From Hymenolepis diminuta (Eukaryota; Platyhelminthes; Cestoda; Cyclophyllidea; Hymenolepididae): a stretch of 64,000 nucleotides of DNA. The position numbers and the translations under genes are program-made. The notes beneath the pieces were generated by a model. The model was not told the DNA's origin. It saw only the letters and a list, made by a program, of their open reading frames with translations, and did not search any database. How positions within the stretch are numbered: the first letter of the stretch is position 1; the number at the start of each line of letters is the position of its first letter. Of the stretch, positions 37,901 to 52,200 are shown in pieces. The stretch lies in assembly GCA_900708905.1 (NCBI GenBank), contig CAADRB010000005.1, positions 3,855,801 through 3,919,800 on the forward strand, given 5' to 3'.

Positions 37901-40900
37901 GCGAAATAAGCCAGGCCAAGTGTGTAAATTCATCAGCTTTTTACTAAATTTCTTGCTATCGCTAAAAGTCTATGTCATCCCAACTCCATTGTTATGACAG
38001 ATTTCTTGAAAAGGTACCTAACACACTAATGTCATTTTCCGTCTGTCAAAATAGATAGGGTTTGGAGGGAAAAATATATGCAGAGCATATAGAAAAACAA
38101 GCACGAAAATGACAGCCAACTGATTAAGTTGATTTGTTTAAATCTACCGTGATTTCTAGGCCAAATGATCAACTGAGCTAATCTCATTTCTATAAGGAGA
38201 TTTTTTTTAAGAAAAACCAACCTAGGGACCTAGATTGTTAGATGATTTGACATTTTCATTAACCTTTACGATCAGAAAAAGAAAGCGAAAAATTTTTAGA
38301 TATTCCGGTGAATGGCATACAATTATCTTCAGTTTTTGCACTAAAAATAAGAAATGTATTTTAAAATTAATTTAAAACTTGATTTATGAGGGTAGTGAAC
38401 AAGTGGATTAATCTGATGGCATCAGTACTTTAGTGATATTGTTCGAGAGCAAGATGTTTGAATTGAAATGAAATCGCCTGGAGAACTCTACATTGACAAG
38501 GCTTCGGTTTTGCAAACTGTCAACGATTTATCTTAAGCTTGAGAATTGATCTGAAGTGTACACATGTACTATGGCTGAACCGATTTCAATTTTCATTAAT
38601 AAATTTCGAATATTTCATCATCTGATCATCGAAAAGTCTTGATTTCAACTGATACCGAAACTGGACACCCGAAATTATCAACCACTGGATCAATATGACT
38701 TATTATTATCAACTGTTGAGTCAACTTGACCCTACTAGCTCATCTATGTGTCCAGCTCTTGCTTCCTCCAGACTTCCATCATTGTGACACTGCTAACAGC
38801 TTTAACTGTTTTACTCTGGCAACTTTCTGACTTACTCCCAGCTATCTCTCTGTCTCTATTGCTGTCATTCAATATAAGCTATCAATCACTTCTGTGTGTT
38901 CTCTCTCCTCATCTTTACCTCGGGTAACATAAACCCTAGGAGATTTGTCTCTTTGATCATAAGATTTTCTAGACCATTACTTTCGGTCGGAGCTTAGCTG
39001 CTTAGCTTAAATTAGCACTTAATGCCAGTTTGTTTGAGAGCGGAGATTCGCATTCACATACATTTCTAATATTACCTATTTCAACATTTAATAGCAGAGG
39101 AAGGTGGAACTGGAATTGCAGAAGTTTACAAGATAGTTTGAAGATGTTAATAAAATTCAAATTGACTTCGCAGTACTTCTATTTCGCAATGGATGAAATG
39201 ATAATCGTCACTGATTAACGATCGATAGTTTCGAACTCAGGAATTTGCTGACGCATTTTTTCTTCCATCAGCCAATCAATGAAAGCTTTCAAGTTAAATC
39301 CAGACATTCTAAATAGTTGATGTCGCAATTATAATTATATTATGAAAAGTTAACAGGAAAATAAGGTCACAAGAAATTTAAAAAGGTCGACAATAACAAC
39401 TCGAGGGGAGGGAGGACAAAATTTCGCCCTTTTACCCATCACACGTTGTTTATTTATCGAATTTACCCTTCAGGTGCATAATATGGTCATAAGAAAGGCG
39501 AAGAGAGTTCAAAAGAAAGATATTAAATAAACACGCGGAAATCAACAGAAATTCGCGGCAGCTGATTAGAGCTAAACAAAAACAAGTTTCAATAAAACAA
39601 ACCATGTTTTTTTTTGATAAATGATCTATGATACATGTCATTCAAAAGCTTACATCTAAAATTGTATTTAATACAAAACAGATCTGATCAGAGTTTTAAA
39701 AGGAGATAAAAAATCGAACAGAAGAGCGTTTATTCTCTTGAATCTCAAGAAGGAACGGGCATGCTGACAAGATAAACTAATCAAAGGCTTGATTCAACGG
39801 GGAACGGCAGCTCTGTCTGAAAAAACTAATTTATTTAAAGGGAGATCAAATGATATCTATGTAGTTATCATAAATTCCTTTATATGTTTAACCGCTGTAA
39901 TCGCAACCCATAACAAAGCCAAAAATTCAATGTTTACTCGTGGAATGGTAGAATGGTCAAAATACTGGTCAAGTTTGAGTTTTAACTTGACAATTGTTAT
40001 AACATAAACTGATTTTTTGAACTCCAAGTCCCAGAGTGGTCACTTTATATTAGTAGTATTCATGACTGATTGATTGGTATATTAAATTGAGAGATTTATT
40101 TGACAACCTCTATAAGTTTGTCTTTGCCGATGACTAGAATGATAAATTTTTTAATAATTTGCTTTTTATATAAAAGTTTAATCAAATATTTAACAAATAA
40201 GTCGAATTTCTGAAAAAAAACCTTTTTGTGGAATCCTCTTGAGAGCTTTCCTGCACAAAGTTCAAAAGAAAAATTCATGAGCATGAGTTCAGCATAACAA
40301 AACTGATTGAGTTTTAGGGAAAGTGGCACAGTAAAAAAATAACCGTATGCTCTAACACAAAACAAAGCGACAAGTCAAAAAAACCTGCAAACTTGATTTC
40401 ATTCTGGCAATTTGAAATGAAGCAAGCCATTTGAAGGTGGTTCGAATGAAAGATCAGTATATTCATTGAAGTTCTGGTTCGTTGAAAGAGCATTGAAGTA
40501 GCCTAATTTTCTACACGAGAGATGTAGAGTATATGAAATTGATCACCAGCAAATCAAATTTCCGTCGATCTTGATTGAGCATTTCTTGCTGATAAAAGGA
40601 AGAGGGTGATTAAAAGAATTAGTATTAAGAGAAATCGATTATTGAATGGCTGAGAGATCAAATTGCATCCATACAAATTCAGAGCACACGGGTTGAAACG
40701 TAAATAAAACTGGCCCAGTAGAGAGGCATAGAATGAGAACTTCTCATCGAAGAGGCTCCAAGGTGAATGTTTACAAGCGACTCTATCCCAAGTAATTTGT
40801 CTTTACGATTTACGAAATCACTACGTGCAACCGTAGTTGAATTAATTCCTTAAATAGAAGCCAGCGGTTTTAAAACTTGCTTTTGTTATTTCGCTTTAAG

Positions 40901-41520
40901 GGTTGATGTTAAGACGCCGGTACAACTGCTGTTTCAATTCCAATGAATCAGCAATTGCATGTTACCGTTGTGCCTTCACAAAATTTTAAATGCCCGTCAA
41001 CTTAGCTAAAAGTTGTCTAGGTACACGTTCAACTGATCTAGCAGACCTTAAATCCTAGTCACTTAATACACCTATTAAATCTGCCCCAGAATGGGTTAAA
41101 TCTAGGACAAGGTCCCCTCTACTTCTCCTATATCACGAATTGACTTCATTTAAGGGACCTATAATTAGCATTCTGATCCTAATAAAGTACTAAGAAGTTC
41201 AGGGAAGGGAGGCTTATAAATAACGGCTTGTTTTTGTTATTTTTAAATGATAATCTCTGCAGCACAATGGAAGTATAAATTAAATAGTGCAAGCGTCAAG
41301 ATCTGGGAAAGCAGTGCTCCATTTACATTAGTCGTACTTAGTCAGCAGCATAATGGCCATGATTAAGTAAAGAGGAAATAAATATTTACTCATTTATTCC
41401 TATTAAACATACTCACGAATTAGATTTTGTTTAGATTTAAAAAAAAACAAAAACAAATACGAGCCTCGTTAGCACAAATAGTGCAGCAGATGTCAATTTA
41501 ATTATCATGTAAGAAAATTT
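31970..41520. other. Long spacer (about 9.5 kb) without a recognisable gene
   Basis: No frame here shows a domain, signal peptide or consistent splice structure. It should contain the promoter and first exon of SNRK. A pyrimidine-rich tract (33695-33720, C6, C4 and C3 runs) is present. Confidence 0.5.
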
Positions 41521-41521
41521 A

Positions 41522-41537
41522 ATTAACTGCAAATAAT
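41522..41537 (+). repeat. Target-site duplication, left copy
   Basis: attaactgcaaataat, matching attaactacaaataat at 41771-41786 with one mismatch, directly flanking the SINE between them. Confidence 0.85.
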
Positions 41538-41770
41538 GTGTGTCGATGGCGTATTGGTCACCGTGTACGTCTGCCAAGTCTGAGGCCACGGGTTCAATTC
41601 TCAGTGGTGAACACCCAGTGAGCAGAATGGCTGACAGCACTGATTTAGTTTGGCTAATATTGAAGGTGGCAGAATTCGGGTCTCCCACGAGGGAGGTTCC
41701 ATGATGTTGCTCTCTATCAAAGATGAACGCCGGAAAACGCTTTCCTATATCAGCATAGGAAGTACTATTT
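41538..41770 (+). mobile_element. tRNA-derived SINE, best-preserved copy
   Basis: The head resembles a tRNA gene with a clear B-box (gggttcaattc, near 41590); the body contains agaatggctgacagcactga, ggctaatattgaagg and gaggttccatgatg; the tail contains gatgaacgccggaaaacgc. It is flanked by a 16-base duplication, the mark of target-primed retroposition. It has no coding capacity and would depend on a LINE partner, none of which is visible in the window. At least three other copies share the same order of segments. Confidence 0.85.
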
Positions 41771-41786
41771 ATTAACTACAAATAAT
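41771..41786 (+). repeat. Target-site duplication, right copy
   Basis: attaactacaaataat, the partner of 41522-41537. Confidence 0.85.
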
Positions 41787-42059
41787 ATACTCCAGATTTG
41801 GCATATGAGTGTTCAACTATTAATTGGAGAAATGTTCTATCCCCATGTAATGGTTTAAAATATAATAAGAGCAATGAGATTCGAGTTGATGCTAAAAAAA
41901 AAATTTTTAATACTCATTTCCATTAAATTATAAGCAAATATCACTTTCTCAATCACATTTGTGGAAACGTTTTCAACACTTATCGCGGGTAGAGGGAAAA
42001 CATCACGGAGTTTTCCCCTCCCCCCACCCCCTCTCCTCATCTGGTGAAACTTAAAATCT

Positions 42060-42178
42060 GCTATTAGCCAGACTTAAACAGTGGTTGGTTATTCTGGCCA
42101 ACCATTGGTGGACAACGATCCCGTGATCTCTGACTTCTCAGACGAGCACATTAATCGTTGCGTCACAGACACACGCTA
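42060..42178 (-). repeat. SINE copy, 5' part only, minus orientation
   Basis: The reverse complement shows acgcaacgattaatgtgctc, gagaagtcagagatcac, a B-box-like gggatcgttg, and ends with gtttaagtctggctaata, which matches the middle of the copy at 41538. The 3' half is missing. Confidence 0.65.
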
Positions 42179-43644
42179 TATTTGCTACGTATAGAAAGGT
42201 GTCTTAATGAATATCAGGAAGGAAGGCTATCAAATGGTCTTCATGCGACCCATTCAAGAGCAAAAACACTGAATTTAAACAAAGGATGAAAGTAGACAAA
42301 CGTTAGAAGAGCATCAAGAGCAGATTGTTAGATTCTAAACTTCTAACTTGAAAAAAATTGCTAAATACTAAAAACTCACAAAATTTCGAGTTAATTAAAA
42401 GATTCTTAAAGGAGTACTGAGGATAGGAGGCAGTAAAAAAAGTCCAACCAACCGAGATGAAACCGTTTCTTCAAAGACTGCCACTGCATTTAAAGTTGAT
42501 TTTGCTCCAAGATCTTAGCATTAGCCATCTTGTCAATACAGCGTAAGAGATCTAAAAACCTGTAATTATTCATAAGAGACAGAAAACACCAACGAAAAGA
42601 TATCCTTCTCAAGTGAGTCACCCTGGTTACACATAAAACTATGAATTAGTAATTTGGTCCAAAAAAACTCACACGACAGTTGCCCAGGCGCTATGATTAC
42701 GGTATTTTATTTTTACGGATTATTCCCTCTTCTTTAAAACGAAAGGAAAAGGTATGTAACCACACAATCGAGTTTGATTAGTCAAACGATAAACTTTACA
42801 CAAATTCGCAATCGTCTTAGATACCTCTAATAAAAGAAAGTGAATAAGTTAAGACCCGAAGTTATGATAATAAATCCGCGTAAATAAACATTTAATCACC
42901 TGAGTATGTTCTAGAAATGATTAATGCGCAGGTTGATAAGAAATGATTACTTATACAATCATCTAATATCCACGGAGTGGCAAAATATGCAAAACAGCAC
43001 ATACTAAAAGTGATCTATTTGAAGATGGATGTGACCAGAGTTCCTTGGTACGAAATCAATACAGTATTACCTATCTAATTTGCAGGAACGCAGTTGGTCC
43101 GAATCTTGCCACCGATTAATCACCATTGATGAGTGCATGACAGGCGCGGATAGTATTCAAGAGCATACAGATCAATATCATTAAGTGGTTCGTGTATTCC
43201 TAAGCCTTGATCCCATTTCGAAGCATTATAGAAACTTCATTTTTCTCATCACCGACCATTCACATTATCCGTCGTCATTCTCCAATCTCCTCCTCTATCT
43301 ACTATTCCATATACCTTAGGATAGCGACCATCTCAGCTTAGATAGTTTAGCAAATGGTTGAAATGCACGCTCTTCCAGCTGAAATAAAACCTACTAAGAG
43401 AATGGCAAAATAAGTCTAACTTTGTGTTTGACTCTTAAGTGAAAAACAGGGCAGATTCGGTGAATTTGAACTAAGTTGTAATAGTATTGACGTAGGTTTT
43501 CTCATGAGGAAAGGCTATTATCTGTCAAAGATAATAGCGGATACTGACAAGGGCAGCATGAAGGAAGTCAAGGCTGACTCTGGCACCAGGTGTTCAGCCT
43601 GAAATCTGGCCACCTGGCTGCCTGATGAATTTCTCCCACACGTG

Positions 43645-43667
43645 CACACACACACACACACACACAC
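43645..43667. repeat. (CA)n microsatellite
   Basis: Twenty-three bases of uninterrupted CA repeat. Confidence 0.95.
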
Positions 43668-43774
43668 TGTTTCCTCAATGACGGACAAAAGAGGGGCAAC
43701 CCGACATGTGTAAAAGTCGCCTTAGACAGATATTCCAGCGACTGGACTTTTGAACTGGTTGGCTAATAATAAAC

Positions 43775-43970
43775 AAATCACATGAGGAAGCACTCAACAC
43801 TCACTATGGACAGGAGTGGGATCATGGAACCTATCTGATGAGAAGCTCGAATTCTCCCCTTCCTTACCAACTAGACGTAGCCACTCCGTTAACTGATTCA
43901 GCACCAATAAGAATTGAACTCACGACCTCTGATTCATGACCCACCTAACCTATAGAACATCCATTCACTT
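43775..43970 (-). repeat. SINE copy, minus orientation
   Basis: The reverse complement has ggtcgtgagttcaattctta (B-box), ggtgctgaatcagttaac, agaattcgagcttctcat, ggttccatgatcccactcct and a tail ending gtgcttcctcat, in the same order as the copy at 41538-41770. Confidence 0.7.
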
Positions 43971-46900
43971 TTATACACCATAGACATGCAATAACAGAAA
44001 AACCATATGTTAGATCACAGCAATATCCCCTGTGGTATTATTTCAACAGTAGATCTAGACTCTGTGGTGTGTATCCCCACAATTAACTATGTTCTCATCC
44101 ATTTTGCAATCAATATTTTTTCGTTGTTGTTCATTTATAATCATGTGGAATTGCAATCAGTGTGTGATCGGACACATGTGAGTCAATTATTCTTTCTCCA
44201 TAGGTGTAGTCTTTCATCATGAATGCAAAAGTAGTATCAGTTTAGTGAGTGATCGAAATAATTCATATACGGAAATTTATACTCTTCTTAACCACAAGCA
44301 ATGAACAAATCTACTAGCCTTGAATACACTACTGTTTCCCATAAAGTCATTATAGCACGATAATTTTAGACTCTTTCATTTTATATTACTCTATTAATAA
44401 GATGTTCGCTAAAGCTTATTTAGGCCACGCTTCCCGTATTATGTTGTCTCGGAGTTAGCAATTCCCACGGATGGTGTCTAAGTCACCTATCATTGTTATC
44501 AATATGCTGGAGCACGCAGTTTTTGGGGCCTCGACGGTTTGTCTGGGCAAAAATTGTCATTGGTCCAGTGGTGGATTGATTTTCAAAAGTCAATTATACG
44601 AAAACGACCGTCGTTTATTCTCTAATGATCTGAGTCAACTGCAGCTCAGTAATATCTAGTGACCATCAAGATCATTACTGCGAAACTGGGTTTATTATTA
44701 TAAGTTGCTCTTATTAATAATGAAGAGAGACAGTTCCTGAACTGTTGAACTGATGCATATAACCTGATTCAAGCTCATTTCTGGATAATGCGACACCTAA
44801 CATCGGATGATGTCGGTATAGATGCAGACCTACATTACCTATCGAAATGATTAGCCAGGATGCGACTATCTGCTCATCTAAATGCGTTTACTGAAACAAA
44901 ATAGTATTGTAACACGATGCACCATTAACGCTCAGGCCTCTTGGCCACTATATCTCAGGGCGGACATTTGAAGAGAGAAAGAGAGAAAAAGGTAATCCCA
45001 AATAACTCCTATATTCCATGACGTCACCCAATTATAGTGATCATTAAGAAATTCAATCCGAAGGAAATGCATACAAGGTAGTTATAAATGACATTTAGTT
45101 TACATCAAAAGCAAATAATATGACAACGTGCGCACTATATATTCTACTCTGTTTGCAAAGACGTGTAGGTTATAAACAAAACTTTTCCAGATGTTTGTTT
45201 AGCGTTAGCTTGAGAAGTGGGACCATCTCACATTCACCTCTCATCATCTCACAAAGATAAATCTGAAAATTTATTTACAGACTTACTGGGAACTTTACTC
45301 AAAAAAAATAAACAGTCGTGCCTTTGTAAGAGAGTTTCAGTTTTCAGTTTACAAGTAAGGCTCTTTCACTTCGTTGTGGTACTAGGACGTCTATTTTCTG
45401 CTGCTAAACTCTATGTTCCATCAGATATCACCACTAAAGTTAGGATTAGAGTTTACAGATCCAATAACCTTCTCAAAGACTAACAGAATTCAACAGCCCT
45501 ACCTAAAATCAGAAGAATTGAGGTGAACCATTGGTGTATCGAGCGATCGTACAGGTGAGGGAAGAAGAAAGTGGGAAATATGAGAGCTGAATTACACATC
45601 TAAACAGCGAAATTATGAAACAAGTCAAATTAGAGAGTTGGCTGGTTTAGCCTAATTTAAGTCAAACAGACCTACGATCATTATATATTCGTAATACGAG
45701 CTCGTAACCTTTTGTTTCACAGACAAGCAGGTCAGGAACTACAGTTGCGTTATCCATTTCTTGAAACAACCAACCGCATTGATTAATACTAGTCAGTATG
45801 TAGGCGAATGAGTGTGAGATTCTCAATAAGAAGTATATCTGAATGTTTTTTTTTCCCTCTCCTGCCATGAAGCGTTTGGGCACTATTTTTAGTAAACGAA
45901 AGTCGGAATGTCATCTATGGTAATCTGATAAAAGCCGAGAAACTTTCTAATCTCAGGTGCGCAAATCGGTACACAAACGCACAAATGTCCCTATTCGCAC
46001 TCTAACTAATGCAAATAGACCTTCACGTGTACCTAATTTTCCAAGAGCACGCATATTATCCGTCTTTTCGTGGGAATAAAAGGTGAATAAGATAGAGAAT
46101 CGGCAAAAATCTATGACGCAATTATCAACCAAGCTCTTAAGAAGAGAGATGTGTGAAACACTTCACGTACCTTTGGCTAATCAATTAGACCGTAGGTGGG
46201 GTTGTGAGGAATATCTGCAATTGGTTGAGAAGGGTGGTTATTTTTCTGATTGACTAATTGACTATTTCCAATCTGAAGACCCCCAAGATAGCATTGCATT
46301 ATAGTGAAGTATTGAAAAAAACACTAGAGTATAAATGAAACAAAAGAAGCTGAAAACAATGGGAGTGGTTTTCGATAGCGGTATTCACACTATTTTTGTA
46401 TAGAATAGCGACCCTGAATATTAAGTCCTAATTTCTTTATACCATAACCTATTTTGACCTACCAAATGAAGAAAACAACTATACAAAGAGGTGATTGGTA
46501 CAATGTAAGCAAATTTTTTTCGATTGGAACTTGTATATGGTGGTTCAAACTGGTTCAGATAAGGAACAGCGATATATTTACCAAATGCCTATATACGTCC
46601 AACTTAGCTGGACGTATCAGAATAGCATCCTCGATTATTATCAAATTGAGGAAAGTTACAAATGTCTGATGAATAACTCCAACTGAATTTCCAAAAACTG
46701 GTAAGTAATATTTTGTTCAAAAATGAATAAATCCCCAATTCTGAAGACCTTATCCCAGCCAGATTCAAAACTAAACAATCACACATTCGATAGTACAAAC
46801 ACCAGACCAGCTGCAGAAAGCCTAACTGTAGGTGACATATGGGAATCATTTAAAGGATATGAACTAACGCTCTCAACTAGGACGTATGGGAATCATCAGT

Positions 46901-49210
46901 CACCCAGTTTCTGGCCACAGTCGTCGTACGTCATCATAATCGAAATGTCTGTCTCCTTCATTTGCGCCGGTAGTTGTCGGTCCTCCGGCGCTGTAGTTAC
47001 AACTGGGTATAAGCATTCCTCGGATATCCCATAAACGGCTCGGATTTAAAAGGATGTCATGCCGATTATGGATGCTTTAGCATCCTGACTACACAATGCA
47101 ACACCATTTTCCCTGGGAGAAAGTCTTTAAACTGTAGAAACAGTTAATCGGTCGAAATTAAGGGTGAAGGGGAAATCGAGAAGTAGAAAATGTGATTCAA
47201 AATTCAATCTTACGAAGGATATTTCATGTGTTCATTATTGACAAAGATAAGGCAATCACATATTACCGAAAATGCATCGAACTTTGTAAAGAGCTCAAAG
47301 AAGTTTTCTTACAGTGAATTCTTTTACTCCCTTTCAAATAGTTTTTGTTTTTTTTCTACTGATTTAGTCTCTTATGACTTTGTTTGGCTAGTTAAAAGCC
47401 CAATCGCAAATTTATGCGAAATGTCGGGAGGCGAAGTACTTTTGCCTAAGAATGTACTTCTAAACATACAATTCAACCTCCTTTTGTTTGAATTTCTACA
47501 CTTGACAGTAAAGAGGCGTAGATATCAAGTTTTAAATGAGTCTGCAGAGGATAATTTATGTATCGTAAGTAATGTTCAAAGAAAAATGGCACAAGAAAGC
47601 ACTGGAGGATTTGTCAACACAAAGATGGTTTGCAAAGGGTAAAATCCTTTGTCCAATTGGTGGTTGCTACAAAAATGGATGACTGAGTAATTACATGAAA
47701 TCAAGTCATATGTAATACGATGAGAAAAGCTCGATCAAATTTTAATTTGAAAAGAGCAGTCGACCTGATGACCCTGGAGCCTAGATGAAGTAGGTTTCTC
47801 CTGCTTCACTGACTCAGCCTTACAACCCCTACTCCCCCTTAAAAGCGAGCGATATATCCCCTCCTACGAGTTTGGATGTATGTCTCCATGACTAAAGGTT
47901 GCAAAACTTCTTTGCTTTATCATGTGAAATAAGTGAATCCGATTCTAGCAAAATAAATTATGTCAGGCAGTCCCCATCAATATATGTTACAATCTTTATT
48001 ACGACAAGGTGCATCGGGATATTCCATAAATTGGAGACTATATATGCCTACTCCCCAGCTGTAATTGCTTTATAGAGACCGCTAATAAAATGAAGATCAA
48101 AGTAGTCTTCTACTACCACCACCATCCCCAAAAATCGACCCAAAGCGCAGTTAAAATCTCTGATGTTAAGGTCACCAACTGCCTTTCCCTCCCCCTAATC
48201 AACCCCAACATAGTCCTCATGTGTCGCTACAGTGACAGACAAGAAAACGGGGTTGTGGTAAGCAGATGGCCGGTCGGGATGCTAGGTGGGCAGAAGGCAA
48301 AAAATTACACATGTTAAGCATTTCCCAACGCAAAAATGACAGGATTTGACAATTTGATGGGGTTATAGAAGTCAGTTTTCTACTTTTAAGATTATTTGGT
48401 TGTGGAGGGAAGCATTAAGCCGACGAAGAGAGAGGAAAATGAGCAAAAGTTAATATGATACATCGTAAATAACCAGCTGTCGGTGTGCATAAGAGCGCAG
48501 AAATTGCGTAAAATCCACTTGAAAAATCTGTAATGGAATTGAATGAGGCATATTTTGCAATCAACAAATCAATACAGAATTCCATTCAATCAAACTCTTC
48601 CTACAAGAATGATTATTCAATAAAAGAAGTCATACCCTGTTTCTCCTCTCGCACATCTAAGACAGGCAAGGATGTTACCTTTTTTTCGTAAATTTGATCC
48701 TTCAACAATGGCCTAGATAATAATGACAGCAATCTTGGACGAAAAGTCATCTGGCATTTCACTATTCAGAATTCTAATTCAGAATCTAACATTCAAATAT
48801 AACGCCATGGAGGAAGTATGAGAAATTTTAACTGCAGTGCGAGTGCAAATAAAAAGACGGCCGCTGAAACAAGTAGTTCGAAAGGGAAAAAAAGAATGGC
48901 ATATGTACATGTACCAGTGGTGTAATGGAACACATGTATGTCTACAAAATCAGATATTAAAAGTTCGACAATAATCAGCGCCTATTGAATAAAACAGAAT
49001 GATTGAAATGGGAAGTAGCTTGAGTGTGGATTTCTCACCTAAGAGCCTTCACGATTCCACCTTATTATCGAAGACAAATGTTGTGAAGCACTTCGTTTTA
49101 GTTTACTAGATAAAAAATGCTATCGGTAGATTCGTTAAGGAAATCTTTACTGGAACTAGAAAAGCAAAATGAGGTCTATTTCAGTATCTTGAAATCATGA
49201 AATCAGTCTA

Positions 49211-49226
49211 GGGGGAGGGAGGGGGG
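49211..49226 (+). other. G-rich tract (G5, G3, G6)
   Basis: Three guanine runs split by single A bases. This is one run short of a standard G-quadruplex motif unless the G6 run is divided or a fourth tract joins. Confidence 0.4.
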
Positions 49227-52200
49227 AATTCATGAAGAAGGAAACCCTTCCTTAATGCAAGAGACCACCATACTGAAAATACAGCTAATTTCAATTACTA
49301 AAATTCTCTCAATATCGATGAATTTGATTTTATTGACGTAGAATTGACACGTCATTGTCTATCAGATTTTCATCAACGATTCAATGATATATCAAAATCA
49401 AGCGTAATCTAGCTTCTAAACGACTTTTGTAAAAAAAAAAGAAATCAACCCTAGGGGAGACTAAATTATAACATCGACAATGAATTAACAGTACTGGATG
49501 TGAGAGTTATGCTTTCTCACCGATTCCTTCCGCTTGATCATACTCATCACTCTTTTCTTGCAGTCGTCTGCAATTTTTCCCGACTCGTACCATTCCAAAA
49601 ATATCAAAGAAGTACGCAGATATCACCGACCAGTTCTAAGATTGAAGCAGTAATGAAATCATAATAAAACCGTGTGAAAGGTCAAAAGTTCGAGCTTCGC
49701 TAGCCTGCATATGAAAGCGCTAGAAGTCAGGATTCGAGTCATAAACCGTACGTCCGCCATCTATGATAATAAAACAAGTGCAAACCATAAATATACCAAC
49801 GCACAAATGGTAAAAAAACTACAACTGTTACAGTGATACGATACAGCCTCCAGTAAAATGAAGGAGACTGCCTAACAGCCTGGCTAGTAATTTTTCACTC
49901 CAATGTAAACAAGACTGGTCTAGGCAGGGCTACATGTCTAGATATATTTACGTTCCCAAGTCAAAATGAAGAAAAACTAGCCTCTTTCAGCTGTTTTACT
50001 TGTTTCTAATCAGTATTGCGGAGAAGGTAAACAGAAAAATCGAAGACCTGGCTATTTTACCACTCTATTTATTTGACTCTCTTCTAAATTTGGGGAAGGG
50101 AATTCCTGGCTTTCACAATTTGGGAATTCATATGTAAAATGCCTGAAGAGCATTGCAAGTCATTCTAAGATTGAGAGTGAAAATATTAACCTCCATACTT
50201 TTTAACAACAAAGGAGTATTCTGCGTCCCTTACAATTAGCTTTTCTAAAAGGAGGTTATTTTATCAAATACTTGTACGGAAAGAACAAGTTTGTACAGCC
50301 GTATTTTTTTAACGCACACATATGTCAAACACTGATAATAAGATAAACACAATAATATTATTCGCTCAGATGCCCCGACAACCTAACCACGTTAGATCGC
50401 AAGATTGATACTTTGTATATATCCCGTAATCGTAAAGACCAACTACAATAAATAATACTGGCGAACGGAGGTTAAATGCAAATTTACTTGCCAGAAATTT
50501 CAGGTTATCGTTCTCTGTGCTAGAACTAAATCAACTACACGATAAAAGAAAATTAGACTTTGAAGGAAAAATTCTTTAATACGGTGGCATGCCTTTCATA
50601 AGAAAAATCTGATGGTTTAGGATTAAGTAAACGCACAAGCTCAAGTCGCTATAACCCTTGAGATACTAAAGGCAACAAAAAATCTCTTGATCCTAGAAAC
50701 TTGTAAAGTTTGAAGAAAGATAAAATTAGCAATCCGGATGACTTAGATAAAGCCATGTTGACCTTCGGGATATTTTAAAGGTCAAATATGGAACGAGAAA
50801 GAGGCGATTTAATTTGAATCGTGACATATGTGGTTGCGTGTAACGCAGTAAAATGTCTGATGATGTTACAATACACAAAACCTGTCTGTCCACACTCAGC
50901 TACTAACCAATTATCATAAAGTAACCATTTCTTGTTTTTTTTAGCATAATTAAAACCATTGTTGATTTAATCCAGTTTTTAACGACCAATCGACCTCTAA
51001 CAAAATCAATGTCTTCAGTATACTTGCAAATTTGGTAATTACACCATTCTGCTATTCCATTTTCTTACTGACTACTATTAACTGTTGTTGCAGTGAAAGA
51101 AATTCAAAACAATTTCGAACTAGGCAAAATCGTTTTAGAGCAAATTGTAAATAACATCAATAAGTCTTTAATATACCCTTTTACAGATGTATCTTTAACA
51201 TTGCAAAAATTAAAAGGAGTCAATCAGTTATTAGGAGAATAATGACTTGATCAGGTAATACAAGTCACAGGTAAATTTATATGCTTCACTTATCGTCAGT
51301 GTATATAAAATGAAATAATTGAAATTGCTCTAAAGCCCCTAGTTTTACCCGATATGAAAGATTTTAGACAATCTGTTAGTTGTTACATATAGTTACATAT
51401 AGCGAAATACATTTTAGACTCTTTAAGACACTTTCTACTCAATTAAATAAGAACACACCTCTGATAAATGGCGTTTGTGAACAGATTATCAATCAAATTG
51501 ATGCATGCTTAACCTTTCCTGTAATGCTTTAAGCTTCTTTTTCCGTCAAATAAGCTTTTCTAGGCAGCACAAAGGATTAGTATCACCATGGTAAGCCTTT
51601 ACGATTCCAATAAAAGGTTTTTACTAATGAAGAAAGTGCTAATAATTGCACGGATAAGTGACTAATGAGTGATATCGCGAAAAATATATTATTTTTTTTT
51701 CCTTTGAAGTTGAAATTAGGGTTTCTGACCATCTACGAGCTTTTTCTAGACATACAAATTGACTCAATATTAGGAATCTTCAAAGTATAATCAAAAGCAA
51801 GCAGTAATATTTGACAAAAGAGTCGCATAATTCTTGATCATATTAAATAATCTAAAAAGCTTAAAAAATGACGATACAGAAGCCTAATATCTATTATTAG
51901 CAGAAACACAAGAAGCAATAAACAGTATTCTATTACTCCATAGGCGAAAATATTAAAGAATAATAAATATATTGCAAAAAATTAAGAAGGAGCACTCACA
52001 ATTGGTTATATATCCAAAAGAATTTTATAGTTGTGAGAATCTCATTATGAAATTGAAGAAGAAATGCGAAGTCAATGGTGTCTGAATTTAAAATGAAAAA
52101 AAGTGAAAATTGCGATCGAAAAGAGATAAATCAGTGTAACAAAACATTTTCCTTTGTTTTATGAAGGTAATCCAGATCTCGAAAACCTACCGTTAAAGAT

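Noticed and set aside
41538..41612. Functional tRNA gene suggested by the B-box
   Set aside because: No clean A-box or cloverleaf could be formed, and the body and duplication show it is the head of a SINE.
42010..42036. C-rich tract considered as a G-quadruplex on the minus strand
   Set aside because: Only three long runs are present; weak by the usual four-run rule and without a gene context.
43500..43640. Stretch with aggctgaacacctgg-like words considered as another SINE copy
   Set aside because: The shared words are too short and not in the SINE order.
47226..47642. 138-residue open frame on the plus strand, the longest unassigned one
   Set aside because: No domain, signal peptide, promoter, splice site or poly(A) signal supports it, and its composition follows local base composition.
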